From contig NC_081408.1 of the NCBI RefSeq assembly GCF_030272615.1, positions 405,175,389 through 405,239,388 on the forward strand: a stretch of DNA of 64,000 nucleotides, in the 5' to 3' direction. Shown here one piece after another: positions 1 through 11,800 of this stretch; the first letter of the stretch is position 1, and each line of letters opens with the position of its first letter. Source of the DNA: Cryptomeria japonica. Lineage: Eukaryota > Streptophyta > Pinopsida > Cupressales > Cupressaceae. The notes under the pieces are model-generated. The model was not told the origin of the DNA and did no database searches. It was given only the letters and a program-made list of their open reading frames with translations. The position numbers and the translations under genes were made by a program.

Positions 1-276
1 CTTTCTGCAGATATCTTCTCTCCACTTCACTTCTTCTCTGCTTTTGACAACAATGCCAAAGTGGAGGCACAAGCTTCCCTGTTCCATTATGCTGCTCCCC
101 TTGAGGAGTAGCATCCTTCAACACATCAATCCTGAAAAAAAAATTTGACTATGTAATACCTGACTGATGTGGAGCATTTACTTGTAGTTTACCTCCTGAA
201 GGGGCAACACCCCTAATTCACCTCTTAAGTACATAAATGTAGCCTTTAGGAGAGGCTTGGTGAATATTTCCGCTAA

Positions 277-1710
277 CTACTCCTTACTGGAAACATGTTC
301 CAGTGCAATCTCTTTGTTCTGAACCTTTTCCCTCAAGAAATGATACTTAAGCTCAAAGTGCTTGGTTCTACAATGTAAAACTAGATTCTTTGAAATATTG
401 ATAGCACTTGTGTTATCACAAAATATGCTTACTGGTTCAGATACAGGAACTTTCAAGCCATTTAGTACATGCTTCATCCAAATTGTTTGAGTGCAGTTCA
501 TGAAAGATGCAACATACTCTTCTTCTGTTGTAGACTGAGAGATACAACTCTGCTTCTTACTCATCCATGAGACTAGTCTACCATCGAGAAAGAATGCACC
601 ACTAGTTGTGCTCTTCCGGTCATCCACATTACCTGCCCAATCAACATCTATGAATACTTTCAAGTTGAAATCCTTGCTATATGGATACCACAATCCAAAA
701 TCAATAGTTCACTTCAGATACTTAAGAATCCGCTTGACTGCAACCAAGTGGGATTCTTTTGGACTTTTTTGGAACATTGCAGTAATGCCAATTACATGTG
801 CAATGTCTGGTCTGCTATGCACTACATAATGCAACTTACCAATCATTGATCAATATTCCTTCTCATTAACCAAGGCTGAGTCATCCTCTTTGGATAGTTT
901 ACAACCGGTTACCATCGGTGTACCAACCGTTTTGCTATCTTCCATGCCAAAGGTCTTCAACACCTCTTTGAAATACTTGGACTGAATGATAAAGATTCCA
1001 TCTTTCATCTATTGAATCTATAGTCCAATGAAGAACTTAATCTCCCCTATGAATAACATCTCAAACTCTTTCTTCATCTCATTTGCAAACTCATGACTCA
1101 TCTTGTCATCTCCACCAAAGATAATGTCATCAACAAATACCTCACAAATCAGGATCTGATCTCCTTCAGACTTCAAGTAGATATTGCTATCTTCGCTTGT
1201 TCTCTCAAATCCAATCTTCACAAGATGGGAGTGCAGGCGTTCATACCATGCTCTAGGTGCCTGCTTTAGACCATATAAGGCTTTGTGTAGCCTACACACC
1301 ATGTCACTGTCTTCAGATAGGGAAAACCCATCTGGTTGCTCTATATACACCTCCTCTTCAAGTACACCATTCAGGAATGCAGATTTTATGTCCATTTGAT
1401 ATACTTTGAATCCTTTAAAAGCTGCATATGCAAGAAGCATACGAACTCCTTCCAATCTGGCTACAGGAGCAAAGGTTTCTCCATAGTCCTCTCCTTCTTC
1501 TTGGGCATATCCTTTACACACCAGTCTAGCTTTGTTTCTAATCACTGTGCTATCGTCATTCAGCTTGTTTCTAAAAACCCATTTGGTACCAATGACATTT
1601 TAATGCTCCGGCCTTGGTACCAAAGACCATGTGCCATTCTTCTCTATCTGGTCAAGTTCTTCCTCCATTGCCTTGATCCAATCTTCATCTTTATGTACTT
1701 CTTTGAATGA
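277..1710 (-). pseudogene. Copia A reverse transcriptase and RNase H, broken
   Basis: From right to left the frame shows the conserved copia RT entry (about 1560-1700, ending in KWVFRNK), then [15 protein letters not shown] and [15 protein letters not shown], the ...[12 protein letters not shown] motif, [16 protein letters not shown] and the catalytic FVDD (YVDD-type) near 1120. The RNase H part follows with SYTDADWAG-like FIDVDWAG, STTEEEYVA and the C-terminal TKHFELKYHFLRE. In-frame stops occur near 1600 (TAA) and at 709-711 (TGA), and more between about 720 and 1018. RT copies the element RNA into DNA and RNase H removes the RNA strand; this copy cannot make an intact enzyme. Confidence 0.9.
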
Positions 1711-1936
1711 TTTAGGCTCAAATTCAGAGATCATACATGAGTTTTCTCTGACCTTTCTTCTTGTAAGGATTCTTGCATCCTTATCTCCTATGATCTGCTT
1801 AGGATCATGATTCAGCTTGACATACCAAAGAATGGTCTTGATAGATTCCTCTTGCTTTTATTCTTCATCCTCATCTCCATCAGTATCAGCATCTACATTT
1901 ACTAGTGTAGGAACACTATTACTGGTACTTGGTTGA

Positions 1937-3562
1937 CTAGCAACCGGTTCCCAGAAGGTTACTACCGGTTTCCTCAGGTTTTCCAGAGTTTTCATCAATT
2001 CTAACATTGATGCTTTCAACAATTCTTTGAGTCCTATTGTTGAAACATTTGAGAGCTTTGCTCTTGGTGGAATATCCTAGGAATATTCCTTCATCACATT
2101 TTGCATCGAACTTACTCTGATGTTCACTCCTCTTGATATAACATTTGCTACCAAACATTGTAAAGTAGCTTACTACGTGAGTCTTACCGGTCCAATACTC
2201 ATAAGGAGTCTTGTCTTTTCCTTTCTTGATAAGTACCTGGTTTATTGTGTATACTGCAGTGCTCACCGCTTCTCTCCAAAAGGTGTGAGCAACTTTTCCT
2301 TGGATCAGCATAGTTCTAGCTACTTCAACCACAGTCTGGTTGTTTCTCTCTGCTAGGCCATTCTGCTATGGAGTCTGGGGGGCAGACAGTTGCCCCTTGA
2401 TGCCATGTTCTTCATAGTACTTGTTGAATTCATCGGAAGTGAATTCCCCTCCTTGATCAATTCTCAAGCACTTGATCCTTTTACCGCTTTCCTTCTCCAC
2501 TAATGCTCTGAAAGATTTGTACTTTACAAAATCTTTAGACTTATCTTTCAATAATGTGACCCACATCATTCTTGAGCAGTCATCAGTGAGAATCATGAAG
2601 TACCTATCACCCTGCACACTCCTAGTTTTCATAGGACCACACAAATCAGTATGCACAAGATCAAGCAAATTGTTAGCAGTGAAAGGTTTACCTTTAGAGG
2701 TTGAGGAAGACATTTTCCCTAGTTGACACTCTCTGCACAAGGTATTTTCTAGTTTTCTCAGCACCAGCAACCCTCTAACTGCCTTGATCTTACTGGCCTT
2801 CACAATGCTATTAAAGTTTACATGGCAGAGTCTCCTGTGCCATATCCAGCTATCATCAAATTTAGCCATAAGACATGTACTTATATTTGCATTAAGCTGA
2901 AATAGGTTACCTTTGGTCTGCATACCGGTGGCCACCAATTCACCATTCTTTCCTTTGATTCTGCACACTCCATTCTTGAATTCCAGAGTGAGACCACTAT
3001 CATTTAGCTGGGTAGCACTCAGAAGGTTGTGTCTTAGACCATCAACCCAATACACATTGTCAGCACTACTCTTTCCATTCAGAGAGATGGACCCTCTTCC
3101 TTTGACCATACATGGTGCATCATTACCAAAGTGAACCACACCACCATCATATTCTTCCAAGGATAAAAACTTGCTCCAGTCACCAGTCATATGGTGAGAA
3201 CAACCACTGTCAATAATCCACTCATTGGAATTATCAAAGTGGGAGATAAGAGCCTTCTTGTCTGACACATCTTCCTTGACAACAACAAACACAATATCTT
3301 CATTTTCTTCATCTTCTGACTCCTCATCTGTGACACCTTCATCAACTGCCACAAAACAATTTCTCCGGTTTCCTCCTTTGAATTTCTTGAACCTTTCCGG
3401 TTTGTCCTTGTTGTCACCATTAGGATAGTTTGCAACAATATGTCCTATCCGATTACAAGAAAAGCATTTCAAAGGGAGCTTACCTGTGTATTTATTGGTT
3501 CCTTTAGGGAGTTTCCTGGCAAGAAGAGCTTCAAATGCCATCAGAATCTCCTCATCATCCAT
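1937..3562 (-). pseudogene. Copia A nucleocapsid knuckle, protease and integrase, broken
   Basis: The minus frame starting at 3562 carries one CCHC-type zinc knuckle whose last cysteine is replaced by tyrosine (CFSCNRIGHIVANY), then the aspartic protease site IDSGCSHHMTG, the integrase zinc region (WIWHRRLCHVN ... CRECQLGK) and the catalytic core with HTDLCGP, RIDQGGEF and ERNN. A TAG at about 2364-2366 interrupts the core just before QNGLAERNN; the frame then goes on to 1937 and includes the C-terminal KFDAKCDEGIFLGYS block. The missing knuckle cysteine and the TAG both mark it as dead. It is in the same frame as the gag piece at 3749-4255. Confidence 0.9.
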
Positions 3563-3748
3563 TTCTCTGCTCTATCTCGGTTCACCACTAGTGCTAGCTT
3601 CTTTTCTTTTTCTGGATGGTATAGCAAAAGCTTTAAAAGTTGATTCGGTCTTTTGAACACTGCCATCAAAACTATTTAGCTCATAGGCTATCAACTTTGC
3701 AATGATGGAGTCTAGGGATACCTTAGTCTTGTCTATTGATCTCAACTC

Positions 3749-4255
3749 CTAAATAACAACAACCCTTATTGCATAGACCGGTAATAAGGATCTCAAGACT
3801 TTTCTTACCATGGTGGAATCTCCCATTTTACCACCTGCACTCTTGATATCTCTGACAATAGTTTTGATTCTTATCCCATACTGTTGAATGGTCACTCCTT
3901 CAACCATCCGCATGTCTTCAAACTTCCCTCTAAGGCTTTCTTCCTTAGCTTGTTTTACATGCTCATCACCGCCATAGATATTTTCAAGAGTATCCCATAC
4001 TTCTTCGAGATTTACTTTATCTTGGACATCAATAAACTCAATGTCAGATAAGTTGCTAATTAGGGCTTCCATGACTTGCCCATTCTCTTGCATCTCTCTC
4101 TTTTGGTCATCGGTGAGAGTACCGGTAGGGGAAACATAATCATTCTCAACATAACTCCAGTGTTGAGCACCCATGCTTCTCATGTATATCTTCATTCTAT
4201 CTTTCCATATACTAAAATTATCTCTGTTGAACTTTGGACCTTCCCTCTTCATCAT
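3749..4255 (-). pseudogene. Copia A gag, N-terminal part
   Basis: A 168-residue open frame with the usual copia gag features: FNRDNFSIWKDRMKIYM near the start, EVWDTLENIYGGDE in the middle and LRGKFEDMRMVEGVTIQQYG before the stop. It begins about 60 bases downstream of the primer-binding site, which supports the ATG at 4255. The stop at 3749 separates it from the in-frame knuckle/protease region at 3562, so the original polyprotein was probably one frame. Gag forms the virus-like particle in the cytoplasm. Confidence 0.85.
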
Positions 4256-4312
4256 TAGACTGGGATCTTTTCCTCAAGCGGTTAAGCTTATAACACACAG
4301 GACCTGGAGGAC

Positions 4313-4324
4313 GCTCTGATACCA
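4313..4324 (-). other. Primer-binding site of copia A
   Basis: The minus strand reads TGGTATCAGAGC, the standard plant copia primer-binding site complementary to the 3' end of initiator methionine tRNA. It sits two bases inside the LTR edge at 4327. Confidence 0.9.
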
Positions 4325-4326
4325 AT

Positions 4327-5863
4327 TGATAACTCAATGATGAATGGATAGTACCAAACTGGTACCAAGAGGGGGGGTGAATTGGTACAGACAAAAACAC
4401 AATCCTAAACCAGTTTGTCACTAGACATTGTGCTTTGACAAACAAACATTAACACTGGTCATAAATAGAGTACAACCAACAAAACCCAGAATAACTGAGA
4501 CAAGCGTAAACCGATTGACACTTATCTTTTCATACAATCCAATTCTTCATCTCCATTTCACCCTAGTGCATGAACATGTAATCTATCATCAAAGATATAT
4601 AAACAACTAGATCAACATGATTTACCTTCAGACACACAACACTTAAACCATCACATGAATAACACCACACATGACACACAGATTTTTCACATGGAAACCC
4701 AACTCGGAAAAACCACGGTGGGGATGAATACCCACAAGATATTTTTGAACTCTTTAGAAGTCCGCTCTGTTAGGAGCCTTGTCTGGTTAAAGACTGATAC
4801 AATAGGTTATGTTAGGAACCAATTCTGTTAGGGATCACCTGGTTAAGGGATGGCTAGAATACTCGGTTAAAGGTTAAACCATGTTAAAGGTTACCTTGTT
4901 ATAGGATATCAAGAACTCAATGGTTTTGAGTCACCCTGTTAAAGGATTTATAGTAAGCTAATTAAAGCTACCCGGTTAAGGGATTTTCCAACTGTTGAAG
5001 TGGTTAAAGATCAACAGGTATTACAATGATCTGACAATAGCACTCAATGCCTAATGCAGATCCACTTAAGTTCCTTTCTTCTGCACACACACAATGCAAG
5101 AATCAATCCTCTTATCTCATCTGGTCTGGCAAGAATCATGTATCACTTCACTTGGATACACACACACAACTTTTGCCAACAACTTTAGAATGAAACACAA
5201 CATCGACCTTATAGGAAACAGATAGGTCAGTAGCATAAACCCTAAACCCAAAACCTGTTAGGTTAAGAAATTCAATGGTTCAATCCTAATCATTGAGAAC
5301 ATTGAATTAAATGCAACAGTCTTAAACCAATCTCAAGACGTTCTCCATCGTTCGTTTTCCACCGATTTCATGGCGGCTGATAACCCATCACGTGTTATCA
5401 TCGTTTACAGACTTCGCACATTCCCGAGGTAGATAGGAACAATCTCCTTCATGCAAGATCCTTCATGCGCACAAGGCTAACGTGGCAACACAATTTGTTC
5501 TTCGTTACAATGCTAACTCTTCACAAAAAGTCACTGGTTGAGTCACACAGGCTTGAAGCTTATCAACCAGAAACCCTGAGACTACCAACCGAAAACCCTT
5601 AGACTACCAACCGGTAGTCATACAAAGCTTCCATGTACCGGTTCCCATATCAATATGATGGTTCACCTTGAGCAGACACACCACTTCACTTTGGCACATA
5701 TACCAGTTCACAATGTGATACTGGTTCTCACATATACCGGTTCTCTGATCTGCAGCATATTGACATCAATGACAATATTATTGACATCAATGACAACATT
5801 ATTGACATCAATGACAACATACAATGTCATCATGTCCTCATACCGATTCACATAATGCCAACA
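4327..5863 (-). repeat. 5' LTR of copia A
   Basis: Bounded on the plus strand by TG (4327) next to the primer-binding site and by CA at 5862-5863. On the minus strand it begins TGTTGGCATTATG, the same tip seen in B and close to that in C. It contains many ACCGGT/ACCGGTT motifs and, near the U3 tip, three copies of a 21-bp repeat. No coding function. Confidence 0.75.
5759..5821. repeat. Three tandem 21-bp units near the U3 tip of LTR A
   Basis: Three near-identical 21-bp copies (5759-5779, 5780-5800, 5801-5821) built on TTGACATCAATGACAA, an imperfect inverted repeat. The same motif lies just inside the LTR tips of B (17286-17303, 17395-17412) and C (27854-27870), so it is a conserved U3 element and may bind a transcription factor. 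Confidence 0.8.
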
Positions 5864-6061
5864 TCATCATCACCAAGCCTTCACACCGATTGCCTCCATC
5901 ATCACCCATCACCGCTACGCCACTTGCAACATCATCATAGATCACAATCCACGGGGACCATAACTTCCGACAAGTCCAGGGACACAAACAGTCATTTCAA
6001 AAACAAACTCGGGTTCACTTTCCTAAGACTAAGAAATGCAACCAAAATCATGAGAACTACC

Positions 6062-6530
6062 ATTTCAAAAGTCCTCGAACAATCTAAAGTTATTTTCCAA
6101 AGAGCCATTCGCTCCCACATTTGAAAGCTTGTCATCTCCCACATTTGCTTCCCTGAGAACATGGGTCACCTTAAAATCTTCAAACCCACACAAAAGAAGT
6201 TTCATTCTTTGAACGTACTTGTCTAAGTGCCACGCCTCCAATCGACCTCTAGCAATCCCATTCACTACAATCTGAGAGTCACCCTCCAAATGGAGTTTCT
6301 TCACTCCCAAGTTCTTAGCCATGAGAATGGCTTCTAACGCCCCTTGGCACTCAGCAGCGTTGCTCAATCCATCCACCAATCTTTTAGCTCCTATGGCTAG
6401 AATATTGCCACAATCATCCCTAGCTATCACCCCAGCTCTAGAGACCCCTCGATTACCCCTCGAAGCACCATCAAAGTTAACCTTAGTCCAACCTTTATCT
6501 GGCAGGGCCCATTTTTGTCTTGATTCACCC
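6062..6530 (-). pseudogene. LINE fragment: RNase H domain
   Basis: The minus frame from about 6530 to 6065 gives a plant LINE RNase H domain: WTKVNFDGASRGNRG, NAAECQGALEAI, HLEGDSQIVVNG and a degraded final motif (REANVGDDKLSN). Only the last part of ORF2 is present, so it is a 5'-truncated or fragmented insert. The usual fourth-acid motif (ADxLAN) is altered. It lies between copia A and an AT-rich spacer; no tail or target duplication could be seen. Confidence 0.85.
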
Positions 6531-6540
6531 TTCCTCTGAG

Positions 6541-7190
6541 TATATTTTATTATATTGTTTGCCTAATTTTATTTTTATTTAAACAATCATAAAATCTATA
6601 GTCAATAATTGAACCCAAATAATAATAATAATATTGATATTATTATTAGTTATAATATAATATATTTTAATTATGTTTATTTTTATTTTTAATAATTATA
6701 TAAATATTAATATTAATATAACATGAATAGCTACATATCTACTTAAAGTTAATCTATTTGTTCAAGAATTCTCTTATTTTACTAAAAAAGTTATGTTATT
6801 TTCTATAATTAATTTATTACATGAGAGTTATTTTATTTTAATTTAGAATTATCTTACTATTTAATTTAATTCACATTGTTTACTTTTATTTACTTAAAGT
6901 TATATTAAATATAGTTTTATTTATCTCAATGTCAAACCATGTTAATATAACATAAATACCTAAATTTTTACTTATAGTTATTTTATTTGTTCAAGAATGA
7001 TCTCATTTAACTAGAAAAATTATTTTATTTACTATTAATTTATTACTTAAAAGTTACTTTAATTTAATTTAGAATTATCTCAATATTTTTTCTTTCTCAT
7101 TTGAAATTATATGAAGAATTATTTTATTTACCTCAACATTAATTTTAGTTTGTTTTTAAAAATATAATTGAACAAAACGAACAAAATATA
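6541..7190. other. AT-rich spacer, no gene
   Basis: Very AT-rich with short ATT/AAT runs and no supported reading frame, RNA gene or clear repeat. Two similar AT-rich blocks (about 6725-6900 and 6945-7090) look like a diverged duplication. Confidence 0.6.
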
Positions 7191-7610
7191 AATTTTTATT
7201 TTTTTAAATAAAAGTGGAAAATCCACTAAACGTATATATTAATAATAAAATGTTTACAACGGGTTCAAAACAAGGCATACTAGCAGGAAAGAACCCGCAA
7301 GAAAACCTCCGGTTGTAGCCTTCAAAAAGATAAAAATAGGCACTACCCTTACATCATATGTTCTATCCAGTCAGACCCCCCAACCCCCTATCTCTACAAT
7401 TTTTACAAGGGTCCCATAGGACAATTCCAAAAAACCAGACTATCACCAAATGAAGGGCAGATCAAAATTGCCATGAAGGTCCGCCAGGAAGATAAGTGAG
7501 ATAAAATTCCCTACCAAAGCCGTGGATAATCAACCAAGCATAATAGAAGCCGAAGAATCTTCAAGCCTGCAACAACAAAAACCATTCCACCAACTACAAA
7601 AAGAAAATAG

Positions 7611-8207
7611 TTAGATATCCAAAAACCAGGAACTAGAGCTCTCCTCTAGAGGATCATGAGGTGAGGCCGGAGGCGGAATAACCCTTAGAGGAAAAGCCAA
7701 ACAAGCAGGAGCAGAGCACAAAGAGCCCAGAGTGATTAACGAATGTAATGCCTGAAAGACAACCCAAGCTCTATCCACATACTGATCAGGAGCCAAATAC
7801 AACAAAAAATCCATGGAGGCCCGAGTGTCTTCCATGGAATCACATATCAAACCCATTCGTAATTCATGTAGTAATTGGCCAGACCAGCCATTAGCCATAA
7901 GCTCGTGATGAGGAAGAAAGGGACCATAGTAAAAAGACCCCATATCAAAACGATAACTAGCGAATGCAGGAGAAACCAATGCCCAATTGCATACTGATGG
8001 AAAAATAAATGTGGAAACCAAGAGGCGGACCAAGTCCACATCAAGTAAAACATCAAAGCGAGAGAGAAGCTTAGCATAAGAAACTTGAGGGCACACTTGC
8101 AACCACCGACACCCCAAAAGCCTACGGAATTCAAAATCCACCACAGAAGTAAACAAGTTAAAAACCTTACCAAGCTTGACAGAATTGTCCTCATTTTCTT
8201 CCCCCAA
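7611..8207 (-). CDS. 198-codon open frame of unknown function in LINE 1 3' region
   Basis: An uninterrupted 198-codon frame with an acidic start (MGEENEDN), a hydrophobic and aromatic-rich middle and an acidic end (PLEESSSS). I recognise no family. It lies downstream of the RNase H stop of LINE 1 and upstream of the LINE tail, on the same strand, so it would be on the LINE transcript. LINE 2 and LINE 3 also have reading frames in this position, but with different sequences. It could be a chance open frame or part of a captured gene; intactness in an otherwise stop-ridden element is mildly notable. Confidence 0.35.
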   Translation of the reverse strand: MGEENEDNSVKLGKVFNLFTSVVDFEFRRLLGCRWLQVCPQVSYAKLLSRFDVLLDVDLVRLLVSTFIFPSVCNWALVSPAFASYRFDMGSFYYGPFLPHHELMANGWSGQLLHELRMGLICDSMEDTRASMDFLLYLAPDQYVDRAWVVFQALHSLITLGSLCSAPACLAFPLRVIPPPASPHDPLEESSSSWFLDI

Positions 8208-8859
8208 TATTCAGGCTTCTAATACCACTCTGTAAACACCAAAGGATAGAGAAGAAGACATTTGTAGGAGGAAGGGCTCCAAAAAAGCCATGAAAAACAT
8301 AACATAAAACCTGCTTTGACAATAGCATAAGATAACGTAAATGAAAAAACCGCCCTTAACTTTCCATAATGACAATGCAAAATATCCATTGCAAGCTTAC
8401 TTGATTAGAACAATTCACACGAATTAATAGTCCTTACACTAAAACCCATAAATGCATTTCTAGCAAGCAAGGACGCCACCCTCAACAATGATTATCCCAT
8501 AAGCCAATTTTGTCCAAGCCAAAACACACACAAGGCAGCCAACGATATAGTACTTACATCAAGTAATAAATACCCAGGATCGTACCAAATGTTAAAAAGT
8601 TACAAGCATGCCAAATCCTACAAAGGACTAAAAATAAAGATTGCACAAATCACACATGCCACCACCCTATGAATGTCTTTATCAATGCCAAAAACACAAA
8701 GACAAAATACGATATCAATATCAGATATCAGCCTATACAATGCATCCCACTGCCTTGTACATAACCTTGAGGAATAACCCTCTCCTCGACCCTCGATAGA
8801 AATTCAACTATACCTTTAGATTAACATGCATACAACAAAAAGTGTGAATTACCTACTAA

Positions 8860-9335
8860 ACATACCTCATGGGATATACACCCCATCATCTAGCTCAGAA
8901 AGCAAATTTTAAGAACACACCATATGTAAACAATAGCATAATCCACCTATCTACACGTGGTGTAAATAGAATCTGAACCGAGAAGAAGATAACATGCGTA
9001 CCTCAAGAAGTAATAGAGATAGATAAATTGAAATGAATTGCCATAAACCCATAGTTAGAACAAGAAGCCTAGAGCCCATATCTTAGCAGATTATAAATTA
9101 GCCTTTAGGATGAGATGTAAACTGTAGTTAACCTGCCCACACCTCATGAGATACACACATCAACATCTAACCCAAATGCAGAATTGTAAGAATACACCAT
9201 ATGTGAATAGAAATATAAAACCTCCTATCTACACATGTGGTACAAATACAATTTGATCAGAGAAGAGGATAATATGTATACCTCAAGAGATAATGGAAAA
9301 ATAGATCAAGACAATTACCTTAAGCCTTGGGGTTA
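8860..9335. repeat. Tandem duplication in LINE 1 3' region
   Basis: Two diverged copies of a roughly 200-bp unit (about 8860-9055 and 9139-9335). Shared landmarks include ACCTCAT-GATA-ACAC, ACACCATATGT, CCTATCTACAC and ATACCTCAAGA. The second copy runs up to the ORF2 stop at 9333. Bases 8208-8860 between this repeat and the 198-codon frame hold nothing I can identify. Confidence 0.7.
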
Positions 9336-11793
9336 GATCAAATACCCGAGGAGAATTTCTTGAGGAATATCACACACCTCCACAATCTTATGATGGGCAC
9401 TAGTGTCAATTGCCATATTAGCCAGAAAATCTGCCAGCTTATTCAATTCTCTAAAACAATGAGATAATGAGAAAGTATCAAATAAGGACAATTTCTCCAA
9501 AATATGATCTATAATGTACTTCAAGTGCCAACAATTACTCTTACAGCTAAAAACACTTTGAATGATGACCATCAAATCCCCCTGAATCAATAGATTTTTA
9601 ATCCCTAAAGAAATAGCCAAATCAATCCCAAGGGACAAAGCTTGACATTCAGTAAAATTGTTTGACTGAGAACCAAGGGCACAACATTGAGCAGCTATTA
9701 GGACTGCATTGTGGTAAAAAATGGCCATACCGGCCCCAGCCAAACCCGGGTTACCCATAGAAGCCCCATCAAAATGAAGCTTGAAATGACCCAGAGGAGG
9801 AGGATCCCATCTAGCAGCAAATCTCTTATTACTAATAGCCATACCTCTTGCAACAGACCCATGAGAAGGGATGGAAGAAAGAGATTTCCATGTCCTTGTA
9901 ATCCTGCCATCCCAATGAGAGAACGATGTCAGATTTTCCAAATTCTTATGAATATATGACAAAGCCACCTCCGAGATAGAAGCCTCTATCTTGACTAAAA
10001 TGTTAGAAAGTGAAGCAAATAACTTTCTAAAAATCCTATTGTTTCTTTCTAACCATATGTTCCAAATGATAATCGATGGAGAGATGAGCCAAAGACAGGC
10101 ATAAAAGGATGAGGAGAACAAGATAGCCCAGGCTCTAAAGTGGGAGAGAAGGTCATTGCCAATAACAAAGGACATACCTAGTTTCTCAAATAGCCATTGC
10201 CAACATCCAAAGGAAAAATCACAATGAAGGAACAAGTGAGAGGATGATTCCAAATTCTTATTGCACAAAACACAAGGGAAAACAACAAACAAACCCATCC
10301 TATCCAGTCGCATCCCAGTAAGAACCCTGTCTTGTATAGAAAGCCAAGCAAATGCTCCAGCCTTTGGGAGGCAAGCTGGATGCCAGAATAATTTATAAGG
10401 CCAAGAAGGAAAGTCCTTAGCCGGCATAAGGGAATTATATCCATCTTTCACTGAGTACTTGTCAGATGTGCTTTTAGTCCAAATAAGCTCATCTTCCCTC
10501 TCAGACAAGATGATAATTCTATCGTTGAGGATAGTACAAAAATATGCTTTCAGGCTAGGAATAACATTCAGACAATCAATTGATTTCCATTTAGCCATCT
10601 TCACGTGTCCATTATGTACTACATCAAAATAATTAGACAAAAAAAAACCCCATCTCTCCAGAAGGATTGATTTTAATGGGGTCCAATTCCTAATGGAATC
10701 CAAAGGACAGTAGCCATTCCAAGCATCATCCCAAAATCTAACTTTACTACCATTATGCACAACCCAAGAAATATGTGGCAAGAAGACACTTCTACATTTC
10801 ACCAAAAAATTCCAAATAGCCGACCCCAGGGGCAAATTCGAGGCACGAAAAACAGACTCTCTAACTCCATTATGAAGATACTTGGTAGACATGATCTTAG
10901 CCCAAAGGGAATATGGTTTATCATACAATTTCCACACTAGCTTAGGCCCTAGAGCCAGATTCTAGTTATCCAAACTTTGAATTCCAGACCCCCCAAGCTC
11001 TTTAGGAAGACAAACCTTATCCCAGGCTAACATGGGGATATTAGATTTCCCATCCTTATTATTATTCCAAGGAAAAGATCTCAGAGTATCCTTTAAACTA
11101 ACAAGGACAACCTTGGGAGCTTTTAGAATTGACATTAAATAGATTGGTACCGCATTCAACACAGACTTAATCTAAACAATTTTCCCAGCCATGGTGAGCC
11201 ATTTATGGTTCCATGACAAGATTTTCTTTGAAACCCCTGAAATTACTTTTTCCCAAAAACCCACCTTATCCTTTTTAACAAAAAGAGGGATCCCAAGGTA
11301 GCTGCAAGGGAAATCCCCAAGTTGGAAACCCCAAAACTTCTGAAGCTTGTCCTGAATCAAAGAGTGAGTGTTTAAGAAGAATATCTTAGATTTCTCCTTG
11401 TTGACCTTTTGACCCAAAAATGATACATAATTCCTAACCACTTGATCTATGACTCTAGCCTCCTTCAAAGATGCACTACCAAACAAAAGGGTGTCATCGG
11501 CAAAAAGGCAATGAGAAATCCTCTGATCAAAGTTTTTAATTTTGATACCCTTCCATAAACCATTCACTCAAACTGATCTGATTGCCCAACTCAAAGCTTC
11601 AGCTAATAATATAAAAAAGAAAGGGGACAATGGATCCCCTTGCCTCAGACCCCTAGAAGAGTGGAAGAAACCACAAGGGGACCCATTAACAAGAACCGAG
11701 AATCTAGCCAAGGAGATACAAGACATGATCCATTTTATCCAAGCCAAAGAGAAACCCAACCTTGACAAAACAACTTTTAATGCATTCCATTCT
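9333..11793 (-). pseudogene. LINE 1 ORF2: RT (partial), zinc-binding region, RNase H
   Basis: One reading frame runs from 11793 to 9333 and is interrupted by only three in-frame stops (TGA 11568-11570, TAG 11172-11174, TAG 10962-10964). It shows RGLRQGDPLSPFFF and the catalytic FADDTLLFG of RT, SYLGIPLF, the zinc-binding stretch CVLCNKNLESSSHLFLHC, and an RNase H domain with LHFDGASMGNPG, NFTECQAL, IQGDLMVI and ADFLANMA. The N-terminal RT part, endonuclease and ORF1 are absent. RT would prime on nicked target DNA (target-primed reverse transcription). Confidence 0.9.
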
Positions 11794-11800
11794 TTAAATC

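Larger units (their letters stand above)
1..5863 (-). mobile_element. Ty1/copia LTR retrotransposon A (3' LTR outside window)
   Basis: Read on the minus strand, the order is 5' LTR, primer-binding site, gag, zinc knuckle, protease, integrase, reverse transcriptase, RNase H, which is the copia order (integrase before RT). The right end is a TG...CA bounded LTR at 4327-5863. At the left edge the sequence is still in the 3' untranslated part (purine-rich on the minus strand), so the 3' LTR and the left target duplication lie beyond position 1. The coding frame is broken by several stops and at least one frame change between integrase and RT (1545-1937), so this copy is dead. Its LTR tip is closely related to those of elements B and C in this window. 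Confidence 0.9.
7191..11797 (-). mobile_element. LINE 1 (L1-type), 5'-truncated in RT
   Basis: A minus-strand LINE: the T-rich tail complement lies near 7190-7240 and the coding frame runs from 11793 to 9333 (RT, zinc-binding region, RNase H). The endonuclease and ORF1 are missing, because the copy stops inside RT at about 11797 where it abuts LINE 3 in the opposite orientation. About 2.1 kb separates the ORF2 stop from the tail; that stretch holds a 198-codon reading frame and a tandem duplication. The 3' end contains GAAAACCTCCGGT (plus strand 7293-7305), also present near the tail of LINE 2. Confidence 0.85.

Noticed and set aside
5655-6124. Two plus-strand open frames
   Set aside because: They run through LTR repeats and the antisense of the LINE RNase H fragment and have no protein-like features.
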